A stretch of DNA of 64,000 bases from Brevundimonas sp. (GTDB lineage: Bacteria > Pseudomonadota > Alphaproteobacteria > Caulobacterales > Caulobacteraceae): assembly GCF_013912065.1 (NCBI RefSeq), contig NZ_JACESA010000004.1, forward strand, positions 160,214 to 224,213. The letters run 5' to 3'. How positions within the stretch are numbered: position 1 is the first letter of the stretch; every line of letters begins with the position of its first letter. Shown piece after piece: positions 54,932-63,868 of the stretch. The position numbers were made by a program, and so were the translations under genes. The notes under the pieces were generated by a model. The model made no database searches. It saw only the letters and a program-made list of their open reading frames with translations, and was not told the DNA's origin.

Positions 54932-56896
54932 CTAGGCGTTCGCCGTCACGACCGCCAGGACGGTCGCCTCGGTCACCTGATCGCCGACGGTCGCGACGCT
55001 TTCGACCACGCCGTCGAACGGCGCGGTCAGGGCGTGCTCCATCTTCATCGCCTCCAGCACCACCACCGGCTGGCCTTTCGTCACGGCGTCACCGACCTTG
55101 GCGGGGGCGGCGACGATCTTGCCGGGCATCGGGGCGCGCAATGAGCCGTCGGAGACCGCGCCGACCCCGACCGTGGCAGCGCGATAAGGGGTCACGCGGC
55201 GCGCCTCGCCATCGACGAACAGAACGAAGCCGTCATCAAGGGCCTGATAGCTGAACAATCGCTCGCCCGCCTGAACCTGGTCGAACCCGACATGCGCCAC
55301 GCCGCCATCTGCCCCTTGCCACCCCGTCTCGACCGGCGTCACGGACGCGGAGACGCCAACGCCGTCGACCTGGGCCCAGACTGTCGTTTGCAACGGCGCG
55401 TTCAGACGCACCCCATAGGACAGCCCCGGTTGACCGCCCCACGGGCTGAATAAATCGGAGGACCGGGCCTCGCCCCCTTCCGCCGCCGCCTCCGCAATCA
55501 GGGTTAGGGCCGCCAGCGTAGCCTCGTCGGACGCGGCGGGCTGCAAGGCCGCCTCCTCCGCCGCAATGAAGCCCGTGTCTACATCCCCCGACACGAAACG
55601 CGGATGCTGCAGGCAGCGCTTCAGGAAGCCGGCGTTGGCCTTTACCGGCCAGACCTCGACCTCGCCCGCCGCCTCGGCCAACCGCGCCGCCGCGGCCTCG
55701 CGCGTGTCTTCATGGACGATCAGCTTGGCGATCATCGGGTCGTAGAACTGGCTGACCTCGCCGCCCTGCTCCACGCCCGTATCGACGCGGATTCCGTCCG
55801 GCATGACGAAATGGTCCAGACGACCGATGGACGGGAGGAAGCCGTTCGCCGGGTCCTCGGCATAGAGGCGCGCCTCCATGGCCCAGCCGTTCAATCGGAT
55901 TTCGTCTTGTTTCAGCGGCAGGGGTTCGCCCGCCGCCACGCGGATCTGCCATTCGACCAGATCGACGCCGGTGACGCTCTCGGTCACTGGATGTTCGACC
56001 TGCAGCCGGGTGTTCATCTCCATGAACCAGATCCCGTCAGACTTCAGCCCATCCGAGGCGTCGGCGATGAATTCGATGGTCCCGGCGCCGACATAGTCGA
56101 CCGCCTTGGCCGCCTTGATGGCCGCCTCGGTCACCGCCCCCCGCACCGCGTCGCTCATGCCCGGCGCCGGAGCCTCTTCGATCACCTTCTGGTGACGGCG
56201 TTGCAGCGAACAGTCGCGTTCGAACAGGTGGACGACATCACCGTGCCGATCCCCGAACACCTGGACCTCGATATGGCGCGGCCGGGTGATGTAGCGTTCG
56301 ATCAGGACCCTGTCGTCGCCGAAGGCCGCCGCCCCTTCCCGCTTGGCGCTGGCCAGGCCGGCGGCGAAATCCTCCGGCGCATCGACCCGTTTCATGCCCT
56401 TCCCGCCGCCACCCGCGACCGCCTTGATCAGCACCGGATAGCCGATCCGCGCCGCCTCGGCCGCCAGGGTCTCTTCCGACTGATCGGCGCCCTGATAGCC
56501 CGGCGTCACCGGCACCCCGGCTTCGATCATCAGCTGTTTGGCCGCGTCCTTCAGCCCCATGGCCCGGATCGAAGCGGGGTTCGGCCCGATCCACACCAGA
56601 CCCGCCGCTGTAACAGCTTCCGCGAAGTCCGCGTTCTCGCTCAGAAAACCATAGCCGGGATGGATCGCCTCGGCTCCCGCAGCCTTGGCGGCCGCCAGGA
56701 CCTTGGCGCCGTCCAGGTAGGATTCGCGCGCCGCCGCCGGGCCGATCAGCACCGCCTCGTCGGCCTCGCGCACATGCAGGGCGTTGGCGTCGGCCTCGGA
56801 ATAGACGGCGATGGTGCGGATTCCCATCCGCTTGGCGGTTCGGAAGACGCGACAGGCGATTTCGCCGCGATTGGCGACCAGGACAGACTTGAACAT
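54932..56896 (-). CDS. Biotin-dependent acyl-CoA carboxylase alpha subunit
   Basis: A 654-residue fusion of biotin carboxylase (residues ~1-450, with KAVAGGGGKGMKRV ATP loop and MNTRLQVEHPVTE) and a C-terminal biotinyl domain with LEAMKMEH biotinylation site. The layout fits methylcrotonoyl-CoA or propionyl-CoA carboxylase alpha subunits. No beta subunit is adjacent, so the substrate cannot be assigned. Confidence 0.9.
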   Translation of the reverse strand: MFKSVLVANRGEIACRVFRTAKRMGIRTIAVYSEADANALHVREADEAVLIGPAAARESYLDGAKVLAAAKAAGAEAIHPGYGFLSENADFAEAVTAAGLVWIGPNPASIRAMGLKDAAKQLMIEAGVPVTPGYQGADQSEETLAAEAARIGYPVLIKAVAGGGGKGMKRVDAPEDFAAGLASAKREGAAAFGDDRVLIERYITRPRHIEVQVFGDRHGDVVHLFERDCSLQRRHQKVIEEAPAPGMSDAVRGAVTEAAIKAAKAVDYVGAGTIEFIADASDGLKSDGIWFMEMNTRLQVEHPVTESVTGVDLVEWQIRVAAGEPLPLKQDEIRLNGWAMEARLYAEDPANGFLPSIGRLDHFVMPDGIRVDTGVEQGGEVSQFYDPMIAKLIVHEDTREAAAARLAEAAGEVEVWPVKANAGFLKRCLQHPRFVSGDVDTGFIAAEEAALQPAASDEATLAALTLIAEAAAEGGEARSSDLFSPWGGQPGLSYGVRLNAPLQTTVWAQVDGVGVSASVTPVETGWQGADGGVAHVGFDQVQAGERLFSYQALDDGFVLFVDGEARRVTPYRAATVGVGAVSDGSLRAPMPGKIVAAPAKVGDAVTKGQPVVVLEAMKMEHALTAPFDGVVESVATVGDQVTEATVLAVVTANA

Positions 56897-57007
56897 GTCC
56901 CGGTCTTAGCTGGATCGTGCGGGTCAGGCGAGAGGGCGCACGCCCACTCGCGTGCTGCCAAAGACGGGGGAGTTTCCGTCGCCCTCGCCTTCCGCTATCC
57001 CCCCTCC

Positions 57008-57619
57008 ATGTCCCTGCGCCCCCTCTTCGTCACCCAGGTCTATGAAGCCTCTCTCGCGGAGAGCCGAGGCTGGGCGGAGTTGAATCAACAGCTGATCGAC
57101 GTCGTCCGCATGATGGCCGAGGAGGACGCGGCCGGCCGACGCTGGTGCCGCGACAACGCCTATCGCGGCTACACCTCCTACGCCTCGTTGAACGACCTGC
57201 CCCTGCGTTTTCCGGAGTTCGCCGATCTGAAACGTCATCTGGACCGGCACGCCGTCGCCTACGCCAAGGCGCTGAACTTCGATCTGGCCAGAAAGCCCCG
57301 GCTGGACAATCTGTGGGTCAATATCCTGAAGCCCGGCGGCGGCCATACCGGCCATATCCACCCCCATGCCTTCCTGTCGGGCACCGTCTATGTTGAGGTT
57401 CCCGACGGCGCTTCGTCGCTGAAGCTGGAAGACCCGCGCCTGCCCTTCATGATGGCGCGCCCCTCGGTCTGCGACGACGCCTCCGAAGCCGAACGCCCGT
57501 TCGTCTACCTGACGCCGCGCGCGGGCACGGTCCTGATGTGGGAAAGCTGGCTGCGCCACGAGGTCCCGACCAATCAGGCCAAGTCCGACCGCATCTCGAT
57601 CAGCTTCAACTACGCCTAA
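57008..57619 (+). CDS. 2OG-Fe(II) oxygenase-like protein (TIGR02466 type)
   Basis: A 203-residue protein with the double-stranded beta-helix metal site: GHTGHIHPHAFLSGTVYVE and a later RHEVPTNQ. It resembles TIGR02466-type putative oxygenases; substrate unknown. The ATG at 57008 is used; the long upstream frame overlaps the carboxylase gene and is spurious. It is convergent with a TetR gene by 4 bases. Confidence 0.85.
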   Translation: MSLRPLFVTQVYEASLAESRGWAELNQQLIDVVRMMAEEDAAGRRWCRDNAYRGYTSYASLNDLPLRFPEFADLKRHLDRHAVAYAKALNFDLARKPRLDNLWVNILKPGGGHTGHIHPHAFLSGTVYVEVPDGASSLKLEDPRLPFMMARPSVCDDASEAERPFVYLTPRAGTVLMWESWLRHEVPTNQAKSDRISISFNYA

Positions 57620-58221
57620 GCCTGGCGCGTCAGCGGCTCCCAAGCCGCCATGGCCGCATCGACCAGCTTCTGCAGATCCGTCTCGGTCACGCCCTCGCGC
57701 GCTTGCAGACTCATGCCCTGGTGCACGGCCACATAGAAACGGGCCATAGCCTCCAGGTCGGCGGCCTCTGAAATCTCTCTCTCCGCCTGACCGCGTTTCA
57801 GACGCTCCAGAAACGTCGTCAGGCCCGCCCCTCGCCGCGCGGCCATCTCGGCGCAGAGTTCGGCGCCCAGGTCGTCGGGCTGCGCCGCGCTCAGCGAGGC
57901 CATGCAGCCGGCTGGCTGCCCTGGCTGCGTCATGACGCGCGCCGCCTCCCGCAGCACCGCCTCCACGCTGCCCCGCGCCGTCGGCTGCTCGAGTTGGGCC
58001 CAGACGCGACCGCCCGAGGTGGCGATGTAGCGATCCATCGCCTCGCGATAGAGATCGGCCTTGCCGCCGAAAGCCGCATAGAGGCTGGGCGCGGCGATAC
58101 CCATGGCCTGGGTCAGTTCCGCCACGGACGCGCCCGCATAGCCGCGCGCCCAGAACAGCTCCATGGCCTTCTGCAGAGCTTGATCGCGATCGAAACTGCG
58201 GGGGCGTCCACGTTCGGACAC
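57616..58221 (-). CDS. TetR-family transcriptional regulator
   Basis: A 201-residue regulator: helix-turn-helix AVAELTQ-like segment (GASVAELTQAMGIAAPSLYA) and helical ligand domain with one Cys. The GTG at 58221 follows AAGGAG with 7-base spacing. It is divergent from an SDR gene with two matching inverted operator sites between them. Confidence 0.88.
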   Translation of the reverse strand: MSERGRPRSFDRDQALQKAMELFWARGYAGASVAELTQAMGIAAPSLYAAFGGKADLYREAMDRYIATSGGRVWAQLEQPTARGSVEAVLREAARVMTQPGQPAGCMASLSAAQPDDLGAELCAEMAARRGAGLTTFLERLKRGQAEREISEAADLEAMARFYVAVHQGMSLQAREGVTETDLQKLVDAAMAAWEPLTRQA

Positions 58222-58239
58222 AGGTATTCTCCTTTTTTT

Positions 58240-58306
58240 TAGCGATCGATAGATAAGCCCCTTGCGGCGGCCGGACAACGCACCACCTTTTTTGTATCGA
58301 TCACTA
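58240..58306. promoter_or_regulatory. Paired operator sites between TetR and SDR genes
   Basis: TAGCGATCGATA (58240-58251) and TATCGATCACTA (58295-58306) are the same 12-base site in opposite orientation with one difference. They flank the divergent promoters of the TetR gene (58221) and the SDR gene (58325), consistent with autoregulation and repression of the SDR. Confidence 0.6.
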
Positions 58307-58324
58307 CAAATAAGGTTCTCTCGC

Positions 58325-59068
58325 ATGTCCCTTCCCCTTTCCGGCAAACGCGCCCTCGTCACTGGCGCCAGCCGAGGCATCGGCGCCGCCATCGCACGCA
58401 GGCTGGCCGCGGACGGCGCCGATGTGGCGATCACCTATGAGAAGTCCGCCGACAAGGCCGAGAGCCTGGCCGCCGAACTGCGCGCGCTGGGCCGCAAGGC
58501 CGTCGCCGTCCAGGCCGACGCAGGTTCGACGGAGGGCGCCAATGCCGCCGTGGACGGCGCGGTCGCGGGCCTGGGCGGGATCGACATCCTGGTCAACAAC
58601 GCCGGGGTCGCGCGCATGGGCGATTTCGCCGAACAGCCGCTCGAGGACATCGACGCCCTGTTGAACGTCAATGTGCGCGGTGTCCTTCTGACCACACAGG
58701 CGGCGCTGAAACATATCCCTGACGGCGGCCGGATCATCACGATCGGCAGCAATGTCGGCCAACGCGTCCCCTTCGGCGGCCTGACCGTCTATTCGGCGTC
58801 CAAGTCGGCCCTCGAATCCTTCAATCGCGGCCTCGCCCGTGAACTGGGTCCGCGCGCCATCACGGTCAATATGGTCCGCCCCGGCCCGATCGATACCGAC
58901 ATGAACCCGGCCGACGGCCCGCTGGCCCCCGCCGTTTTGCCTTCGGTCGCCGTGGGCCGTTACGGGCGAGGCGAGGAAGTCGCCGCCGCCGTCGCCTTCC
59001 TGGCCAGCCCTGACGCCGGCTTTATCACCGGCGACGGCATCCTGGTGGACGGCGGCGCCAACGCCTGA
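58325..59068 (+). CDS. SDR-family oxidoreductase
   Basis: A 247-residue SDR with TGASRGIG cofactor motif, NNAGVARMG, and the YSASK active site. It is likely NADP(H)-dependent. It is divergent from and probably repressed by the TetR protein at 57616. TetR-controlled SDRs of this type often act on reactive carbonyls; the substrate is unknown. Confidence 0.9.
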   Translation: MSLPLSGKRALVTGASRGIGAAIARRLAADGADVAITYEKSADKAESLAAELRALGRKAVAVQADAGSTEGANAAVDGAVAGLGGIDILVNNAGVARMGDFAEQPLEDIDALLNVNVRGVLLTTQAALKHIPDGGRIITIGSNVGQRVPFGGLTVYSASKSALESFNRGLARELGPRAITVNMVRPGPIDTDMNPADGPLAPAVLPSVAVGRYGRGEEVAAAVAFLASPDAGFITGDGILVDGGANA

Positions 59069-59092
59069 TCTGAAGGAACGAGGCGGCGGCGG

Positions 59093-60367
59093 TCAGTTCT
59101 CCGTCGCCGCCAGCGTATCCTCGACCCGGCCGTCGCCCTTCGGCGCCGTGACGCCCAGCATTCGGGCGATGAAGGGCTGGACGTCGACGCTGTCGAGATC
59201 GGTCAGACGACGGCCGGCGACCACGCCGGGCCCGTGGACGATGAAGAGGGCCTGCATCTCGGGCGCCTGGTTGTCATATCCGTGTGCGCCGCCGGGGCGA
59301 GCGACCGGCCGGTCGCGGGTCGCCGCCAGCCATCCGGTCTCGATCAGACAGACGATCTGGGCCACGCGCGGGTTGGAGCCGTACACCAGCCGCGCGGGGA
59401 CGTCGGCCTTGTTCCAGCATTCCATATGGGGGTGGCGACCGACCAGTTTCTGCTGCACCTCGGTCTCGCGGCCCGGCGCGGCATCGGTGGTCAGGACCGC
59501 GCCGGAGTAGCCGATCCGCAGCGCGGCCGGGTCTATGATGTCGTCGATCCACACCACCCGGTCCGGCGAGGTCGCGGCCATGCCGTGGTCGGATGTCAGG
59601 ACCAGCAGTGTGCGTTCAAAGAGCCCCCTCGCCTTCAGTCCCTCGACCAGCCGACCGATGGAGGCGTCGACCGAGGCCGCAGCGGCGCGGGTTTCACGCC
59701 CTTCGGGTCCGTAGCGGTGGCCGGCGGTGTCGACGATGTCGAAATAGAGGGTCTCCAGCTTCGGCCGCTCCGCCGCCGGCAGGTCCAGCCAGGACAGGAC
59801 GCGGTCCACGCGGGCGTCGCCCGGCATCGACTGGTCGAAGGGAACCCACTGGCTGGGTCGAACCCCGTGGATCTCGACCTCGGAGCCTGGCCAGAACATG
59901 GTCCCGGTGCGGATTCCCGCCTTTTCCGCCGTGACCCAGATCGGCTCGGCCTGATCCCAGAAGCCGCTTTCCTTGCTGGCCATGGTGAAGACGCCCAGCT
60001 GAGCGTCGGTGAAGCGGTTGCCGACGATTCCGTGGTGGTCCGGATGCAGGCCCGTCACCAGCGTATAATGGTTGGGGAAGGTCACGCTTGGGAAGGACGG
60101 ACGCATGGGGCCAAAGGCGCCCCCAGCCACAAGACCGTCCATGACCGGCGTCGCCCCCTGCCCCAGATAGTCCGGGCGGAAGCCGTCAATGGAGACCAGG
60201 ATCACCAGATCCGGACGCCCCGTCTGAACCGGGGACGAGGAGACGGCCACCGGGGCGACCGGCGGAGTCTCTACCGCCGGAGCGGCGCAGGCGGCGGCGA
60301 ACAGCGCGAGAGCCAGAGGCCAAGAGCGATGCAGGGGGCGGGACAAAGGCGAACTCCGAAGCGACAC
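59093..60367 (-). CDS. Alkaline phosphatase-superfamily lipoprotein (NPP-like)
   Basis: A 424-residue nucleotide pyrophosphatase/phosphodiesterase-like enzyme. N-terminal lipobox AAAC, metal and nucleophile motifs ILVSIDGFRPDYL, FPSVTFPNHYTLVTG (Thr nucleophile), DTAGHRYGP and TSDHGM. It would hydrolyse phosphodiesters in the periplasm. The GTG at 60367 starts the signal peptide; an upstream ATG at 60469 is rejected. Confidence 0.88.
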   Translation of the reverse strand: MSLRSSPLSRPLHRSWPLALALFAAACAAPAVETPPVAPVAVSSSPVQTGRPDLVILVSIDGFRPDYLGQGATPVMDGLVAGGAFGPMRPSFPSVTFPNHYTLVTGLHPDHHGIVGNRFTDAQLGVFTMASKESGFWDQAEPIWVTAEKAGIRTGTMFWPGSEVEIHGVRPSQWVPFDQSMPGDARVDRVLSWLDLPAAERPKLETLYFDIVDTAGHRYGPEGRETRAAAASVDASIGRLVEGLKARGLFERTLLVLTSDHGMAATSPDRVVWIDDIIDPAALRIGYSGAVLTTDAAPGRETEVQQKLVGRHPHMECWNKADVPARLVYGSNPRVAQIVCLIETGWLAATRDRPVARPGGAHGYDNQAPEMQALFIVHGPGVVAGRRLTDLDSVDVQPFIARMLGVTAPKGDGRVEDTLAATEN

Positions 60368-60445
60368 GGAACCATTGCCTAAACTTAATGGACGACAGCC
60401 GCGCGACGACTTGTGGGAACGGCGTTCTCGCGCCAAGCTTGCATC

Positions 60446-61387
60446 ATGGAAACCGTCATCGAGATACAAGGCCTCACCAAGACCTATGGGACGGTGAAGG
60501 CCCTGGACGGCCTGACCCTCTCGATCCCACGCGGCGGGGTCTATGGCATTCTCGGCCCCAACGGCGCCGGCAAGTCGACCCTGTTCCGTACCCTGCTGGG
60601 CCTGATCAGACCGACCGAAGGCACGGCCACGGTCATGGGCGGGCGGATCGGCGATCCGGCGGCGACGCGCCGCATGGGCTCGATGATCGAGACCCCGCGC
60701 TTCCCTCCTTTCATGACCGCGCGCCAGGTTCTGGTCTGGCTAAGCCACGCCCACGGCGGCGTGCCGGCCGCCGAGATCGAGGCTTGGCTGACGCGCGTCG
60801 GCTTGGCCGAGGCGGCGAACCGCCGGGTGCGCGGCTTCTCGGTCGGCATGTTGCAGCGACTGGGCGTGGCGGCGGCCCTGATGACCAAGCCCGACCTCGT
60901 CATCCTCGATGAACCGACCAGCGGCATGGACCCGCCCGGCATCCAGGAGATGCGAGCCCTGATCCGCAGCCTGGCCGACAACGATGGTGTCACCGTCATT
61001 CTGGCCAGTCACCAGTTGCAAGAGGTCCAGCGCGTCTGCGACCGCGTCGCCATCTTCAATAAGGGCAAGGTGATCACCGAGGGCCGGGTCTCCGACCTCA
61101 CCGCATCCGGCGAACGGCTGCGCTTGTCGGTCACGCCCCTGGCCAAGGCGATGGCGCTGCTGGGCGATCGGGCCAGCCTGGACGGCGACGCCCTGATGGC
61201 CGCCGTGCCGCGCGCCGAGGCCGCCGCCGTCATCCGCGCCCTGGTCGAGGGCGGCGTCGACATCGACGAAGCCCGCTGGGTCGGCGCCGATCTCGAGGAC
61301 GTGTTCATGAGCGAAACCGGATGGACCGGCGTGAAGAGCGTTTCCGTTACGGGCGCTTCTGTTCAGGGAGGCGACTATGCTGGCTGA
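60446..61387 (+). CDS. ABC transporter ATP-binding protein
   Basis: A 313-residue ABC ATPase with Walker A GPNGAGKST, Walker B DLVILDEPTSGMD, signature FSVGMLQRLG and a C-terminal domain. It belongs to the ABC-2 exporter class. It overlaps the permease start by 11 bases. The ATG at 60446 was preferred over an in-frame ATG at 60413. Confidence 0.93.
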   Translation: METVIEIQGLTKTYGTVKALDGLTLSIPRGGVYGILGPNGAGKSTLFRTLLGLIRPTEGTATVMGGRIGDPAATRRMGSMIETPRFPPFMTARQVLVWLSHAHGGVPAAEIEAWLTRVGLAEAANRRVRGFSVGMLQRLGVAAALMTKPDLVILDEPTSGMDPPGIQEMRALIRSLADNDGVTVILASHQLQEVQRVCDRVAIFNKGKVITEGRVSDLTASGERLRLSVTPLAKAMALLGDRASLDGDALMAAVPRAEAAAVIRALVEGGVDIDEARWVGADLEDVFMSETGWTGVKSVSVTGASVQGGDYAG

Positions 61388-62234
61388 CGCGCTCAAGTCC
61401 GAAGCCTATCGCCTGTCCAAGAACCGCGTCGCGGTGTTCTGCAGCGTGCTTCTGACACCCCTGTTGTTCGCCTTCGGGGGGCTGTTCTACCACATCATGG
61501 TCAAGTCCAAGGGCGACGCCCTCGCGGCCAAGGCCAACCTGCCCGCCGCCGTCGGAAACCAGCCGGTAAACCTCGCCGAGAGTTTCGAATTCGCCGCAAG
61601 CAACGGAGCCAACGGCGTCCTGCTGGTCTTCATGCTACTGGCGGCGGCGGCGGTCTACGCCGGCGACTATCGTTGGGAGACCTGGCGGTTGATCAGCGCC
61701 CGAAACGGCCGGCCCTGGCTGCTGCTGGGCAAGATCGGGGTGATGAAGGTTCTCGCCATGATCGCCATGCTGGCCATGCTGGTCGCCGCCTTCGCCTTCC
61801 ATCTGTCCGAAGCCCTGGTGGCCGGTCGCCCGATAAGCTTCGACCTGTCCGACTTCGAGCTGGGCCGTTTCCTGCTGCTGTGGCTGCTGTCCTATATCCG
61901 CATCGTCCAGTACGGGCTGATCGCGCTGCTGGCGGCGGTGGTCAGTCGATCGCTGCTGGCCGCCCTGTTCGTGCCCTGGGCCCTGGGATTCGCCCAATCC
62001 ATCCTCGGCGGACCGCTGCTGCCCCTGATCGGATGGGAGCCCAGCGACTGGGCCGCCCAGCTGCTGCTGCCGGGCCTCGCCTATGACAGCCTGAAGGCCG
62101 CTGTCGCTCCCGCCGGCCAGCCCCTGCCCGAAGGCGTGGTGCTGAAGGCTATCGTCAGCCTGATCCTATGGAGCCTCGTACCCGTCCTCGCGGCCATCGC
62201 CTGGTTCCAGCGTCAGGATTTGTCGAAGGAATGA
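61377..62234 (+). CDS. ABC-2-type permease
   Basis: A 285-residue membrane protein with six predicted helices. It pairs with the ATPase upstream (11-base overlap, AGGGAGG before the ATG). The substrate of this exporter is unknown. Its 3' end overlaps the convergent LysR gene by 22 bases. Confidence 0.88.
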   Translation: MLADALKSEAYRLSKNRVAVFCSVLLTPLLFAFGGLFYHIMVKSKGDALAAKANLPAAVGNQPVNLAESFEFAASNGANGVLLVFMLLAAAAVYAGDYRWETWRLISARNGRPWLLLGKIGVMKVLAMIAMLAMLVAAFAFHLSEALVAGRPISFDLSDFELGRFLLLWLLSYIRIVQYGLIALLAAVVSRSLLAALFVPWALGFAQSILGGPLLPLIGWEPSDWAAQLLLPGLAYDSLKAAVAPAGQPLPEGVVLKAIVSLILWSLVPVLAAIAWFQRQDLSKE

Positions 62235-63142
62235 ACAGGCGGCGGAGGGCTTCGTTCGCCCTCAGCCACCAGCCAGTCGCGAAACGCGTCCACCGCCGTA
62301 TCCCTGCGCCCCTCGGGTCGCAGGAAGGCGAACCAGGATGGTCGCTCCACAAAGCCGAAGGGCGCCGCCAGACGCCCCGCGATGACATCCGGCGCGACAA
62401 AGGCCCAGGGCGCGATGGCCACGCCCATGCCGGATACCGCGGCCTCGACCATCGAATGATTATGGGCGAACTCCCGCTCCACCGTCGCCGCGGGCAGGTT
62501 CAGACCCATTAGCTCGGCCCAGGCCGACCAGGCCCGCCGGAAGGTGGCCGAGCGTAGCCGGGGCGCCTCGCTCAGGGCGGAAAGCGTCGGCAAGGTCGCC
62601 ATCAGATTCGGCGCGCCGACGGGGCCTTGATACTGAGGCATGAAGCGGGTGGCTTCGGCCCTTGGATGAAGTTCATCCGATTCGATGATGCGGATGGCGC
62701 CGTCGAACCGATCACGGCGATAGTCGACCGACTGGTAGGATTCCGACAGCCTAACCCGCACCTCCGGGTGCGCCTCCAGAAAGCCCGGCAGACGGGGGAT
62801 CAACCATTTCAGCGCGAAGGTGCCCAGACAGGAAATCTCGATCTCGCGGGCCTCGCCCTGTCGCGTCGTCTGGACCGCATTGATTATGGAGCTGAAGGCG
62901 GGTGTCAGGCGCTCGGCCAGCTGAACGCCCGCGTCGGTCAACATAAGGGCGTGACGAGGGCCCGAAACCAGAACCACGCCCAAGGACGCTTGCAGGGCCG
63001 CGATCTGGCGGCTGACGGCGCCGTGGGTGACGCACAGTTCGGCGGCGGCGCGGGTCATGCTTCCATGACGGGCGAAGGCCTCGAAGGTGCGCAAGGCGTT
63101 CAGCGGAGGTAGCGCGGCGGACTTGATGTGACTTCCCCTCAC
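62213..63142 (-). CDS. LysR-family regulator (GcvA-like)
   Basis: A 309-residue regulator with an N-terminal LysR helix-turn-helix (LNALRTFEAFARHGSMTRAA and AVSRQIAALQ) and a substrate-binding domain. The pattern resembles GcvA/AmpR-type members that control amino acid or beta-lactam genes. It starts with GTG at 63142, facing a small membrane ORF. Confidence 0.9.
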   Translation of the reverse strand: MRGSHIKSAALPPLNALRTFEAFARHGSMTRAAAELCVTHGAVSRQIAALQASLGVVLVSGPRHALMLTDAGVQLAERLTPAFSSIINAVQTTRQGEAREIEISCLGTFALKWLIPRLPGFLEAHPEVRVRLSESYQSVDYRRDRFDGAIRIIESDELHPRAEATRFMPQYQGPVGAPNLMATLPTLSALSEAPRLRSATFRRAWSAWAELMGLNLPAATVEREFAHNHSMVEAAVSGMGVAIAPWAFVAPDVIAGRLAAPFGFVERPSWFAFLRPEGRRDTAVDAFRDWLVAEGERSPPPPVHSFDKS

Positions 63143-63199
63143 AGACCTCCGCCCTCCTAATCGATTTCGACGTTCGAGGAAATCGGCTCCAACCCAGCC

Positions 63200-63319
63200 A
63201 TGCCATTTCTCGATCCGCCCCCACGCCCGCCTCGCCGCACCCCATTGGACAAGATCGCCTACGGCCTGTGCATATTTCTCATCTGGATCCTGGCCCTAAG
63301 CGAAGTCTTCGCCCGCTAG
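63200..63319 (+). CDS. Small membrane protein ORF (39 residues)
   Basis: A 39-residue frame starting at ATG 63200, with Pro/Arg-rich head and a single hydrophobic helix (IAYGLCIFLIWILALSEVF). It sits in the gap between LysR and GNAT, and its stop overlaps the GNAT stop (CTAG). Plausible as a small membrane protein; not proved. Confidence 0.4.
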   Translation: MPFLDPPPRPPRRTPLDKIAYGLCIFLIWILALSEVFAR

Positions 63320-63774
63320 AGACGCTTCTCCATGAAGACGTCGGCGCGGGCGTAGGGGGTCGGGCGGGCTGGCAGGTGGACGAAGCCGAAGCTTTCGTAC
63401 AGGGCGATGGCGGGGGTCAGGGCGCTGTTGGTTTCGAGATAGAGCAGCGCCGCCCCCGCTTGCCGCGCGGCCTCCTCGCAGGCCTGAAGCAGACGCCGCG
63501 CCAGGCCCAGGCCGCGCGCGGCGGGCGTGACGGTCATCTTCGACACCTCGAAGCCGTCGGGGATACGGATCAGGGCGCAGCAACCGACCGCTTCCCCTTC
63601 CCGCTCGGCGATGAAGATTCGGCCGCCGTCCGCGATGAAGACCCCATGCGGATCGTCGATGGAGCGCCGGTCCTTGGCCTCGATGGCGAAGCCGCCTTCG
63701 GTCAGCCAGGCTTCGTTCAGCCGCGCCCAGGCGGCGGCGTGGTGGGGGCGGTAATCGACGATGGCGACGGACAT
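63316..63774 (-). CDS. GNAT-family N-acetyltransferase
   Basis: A 152-residue acetyltransferase with the acetyl-CoA loop VTPAARGLGLARRLLQACEE and a YESFGF C-terminal motif. Substrate unknown. The ATG at 63774 (MSVAIVDYRPHHA) is used; an upstream extension is rejected. Confidence 0.9.
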   Translation of the reverse strand: MSVAIVDYRPHHAAAWARLNEAWLTEGGFAIEAKDRRSIDDPHGVFIADGGRIFIAEREGEAVGCCALIRIPDGFEVSKMTVTPAARGLGLARRLLQACEEAARQAGAALLYLETNSALTPAIALYESFGFVHLPARPTPYARADVFMEKRL

Positions 63775-63806
63775 GGCCGCCTCTTGCCCCATGTCTCGAC
63801 AAAGCA

Positions 63807-63838
63807 AAAGGGCGGCCGGATCGCTCCGGGCGCCCTTT
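63807..63838 (-). terminator. Rho-independent terminator of rplQ
   Basis: AAAGGGCGGCCGGA (63807-63820) and TCCGGGCGCCCTTT (63825-63838) form a 14-bp stem with one mismatch and a TCGC loop; it lies about 30 bases beyond the rplQ stop and reads into T residues on the minus strand. Confidence 0.8.
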
Positions 63839-63868
63839 CGGCGTTCAGTCTTGTCGAAAACGCGAGGC

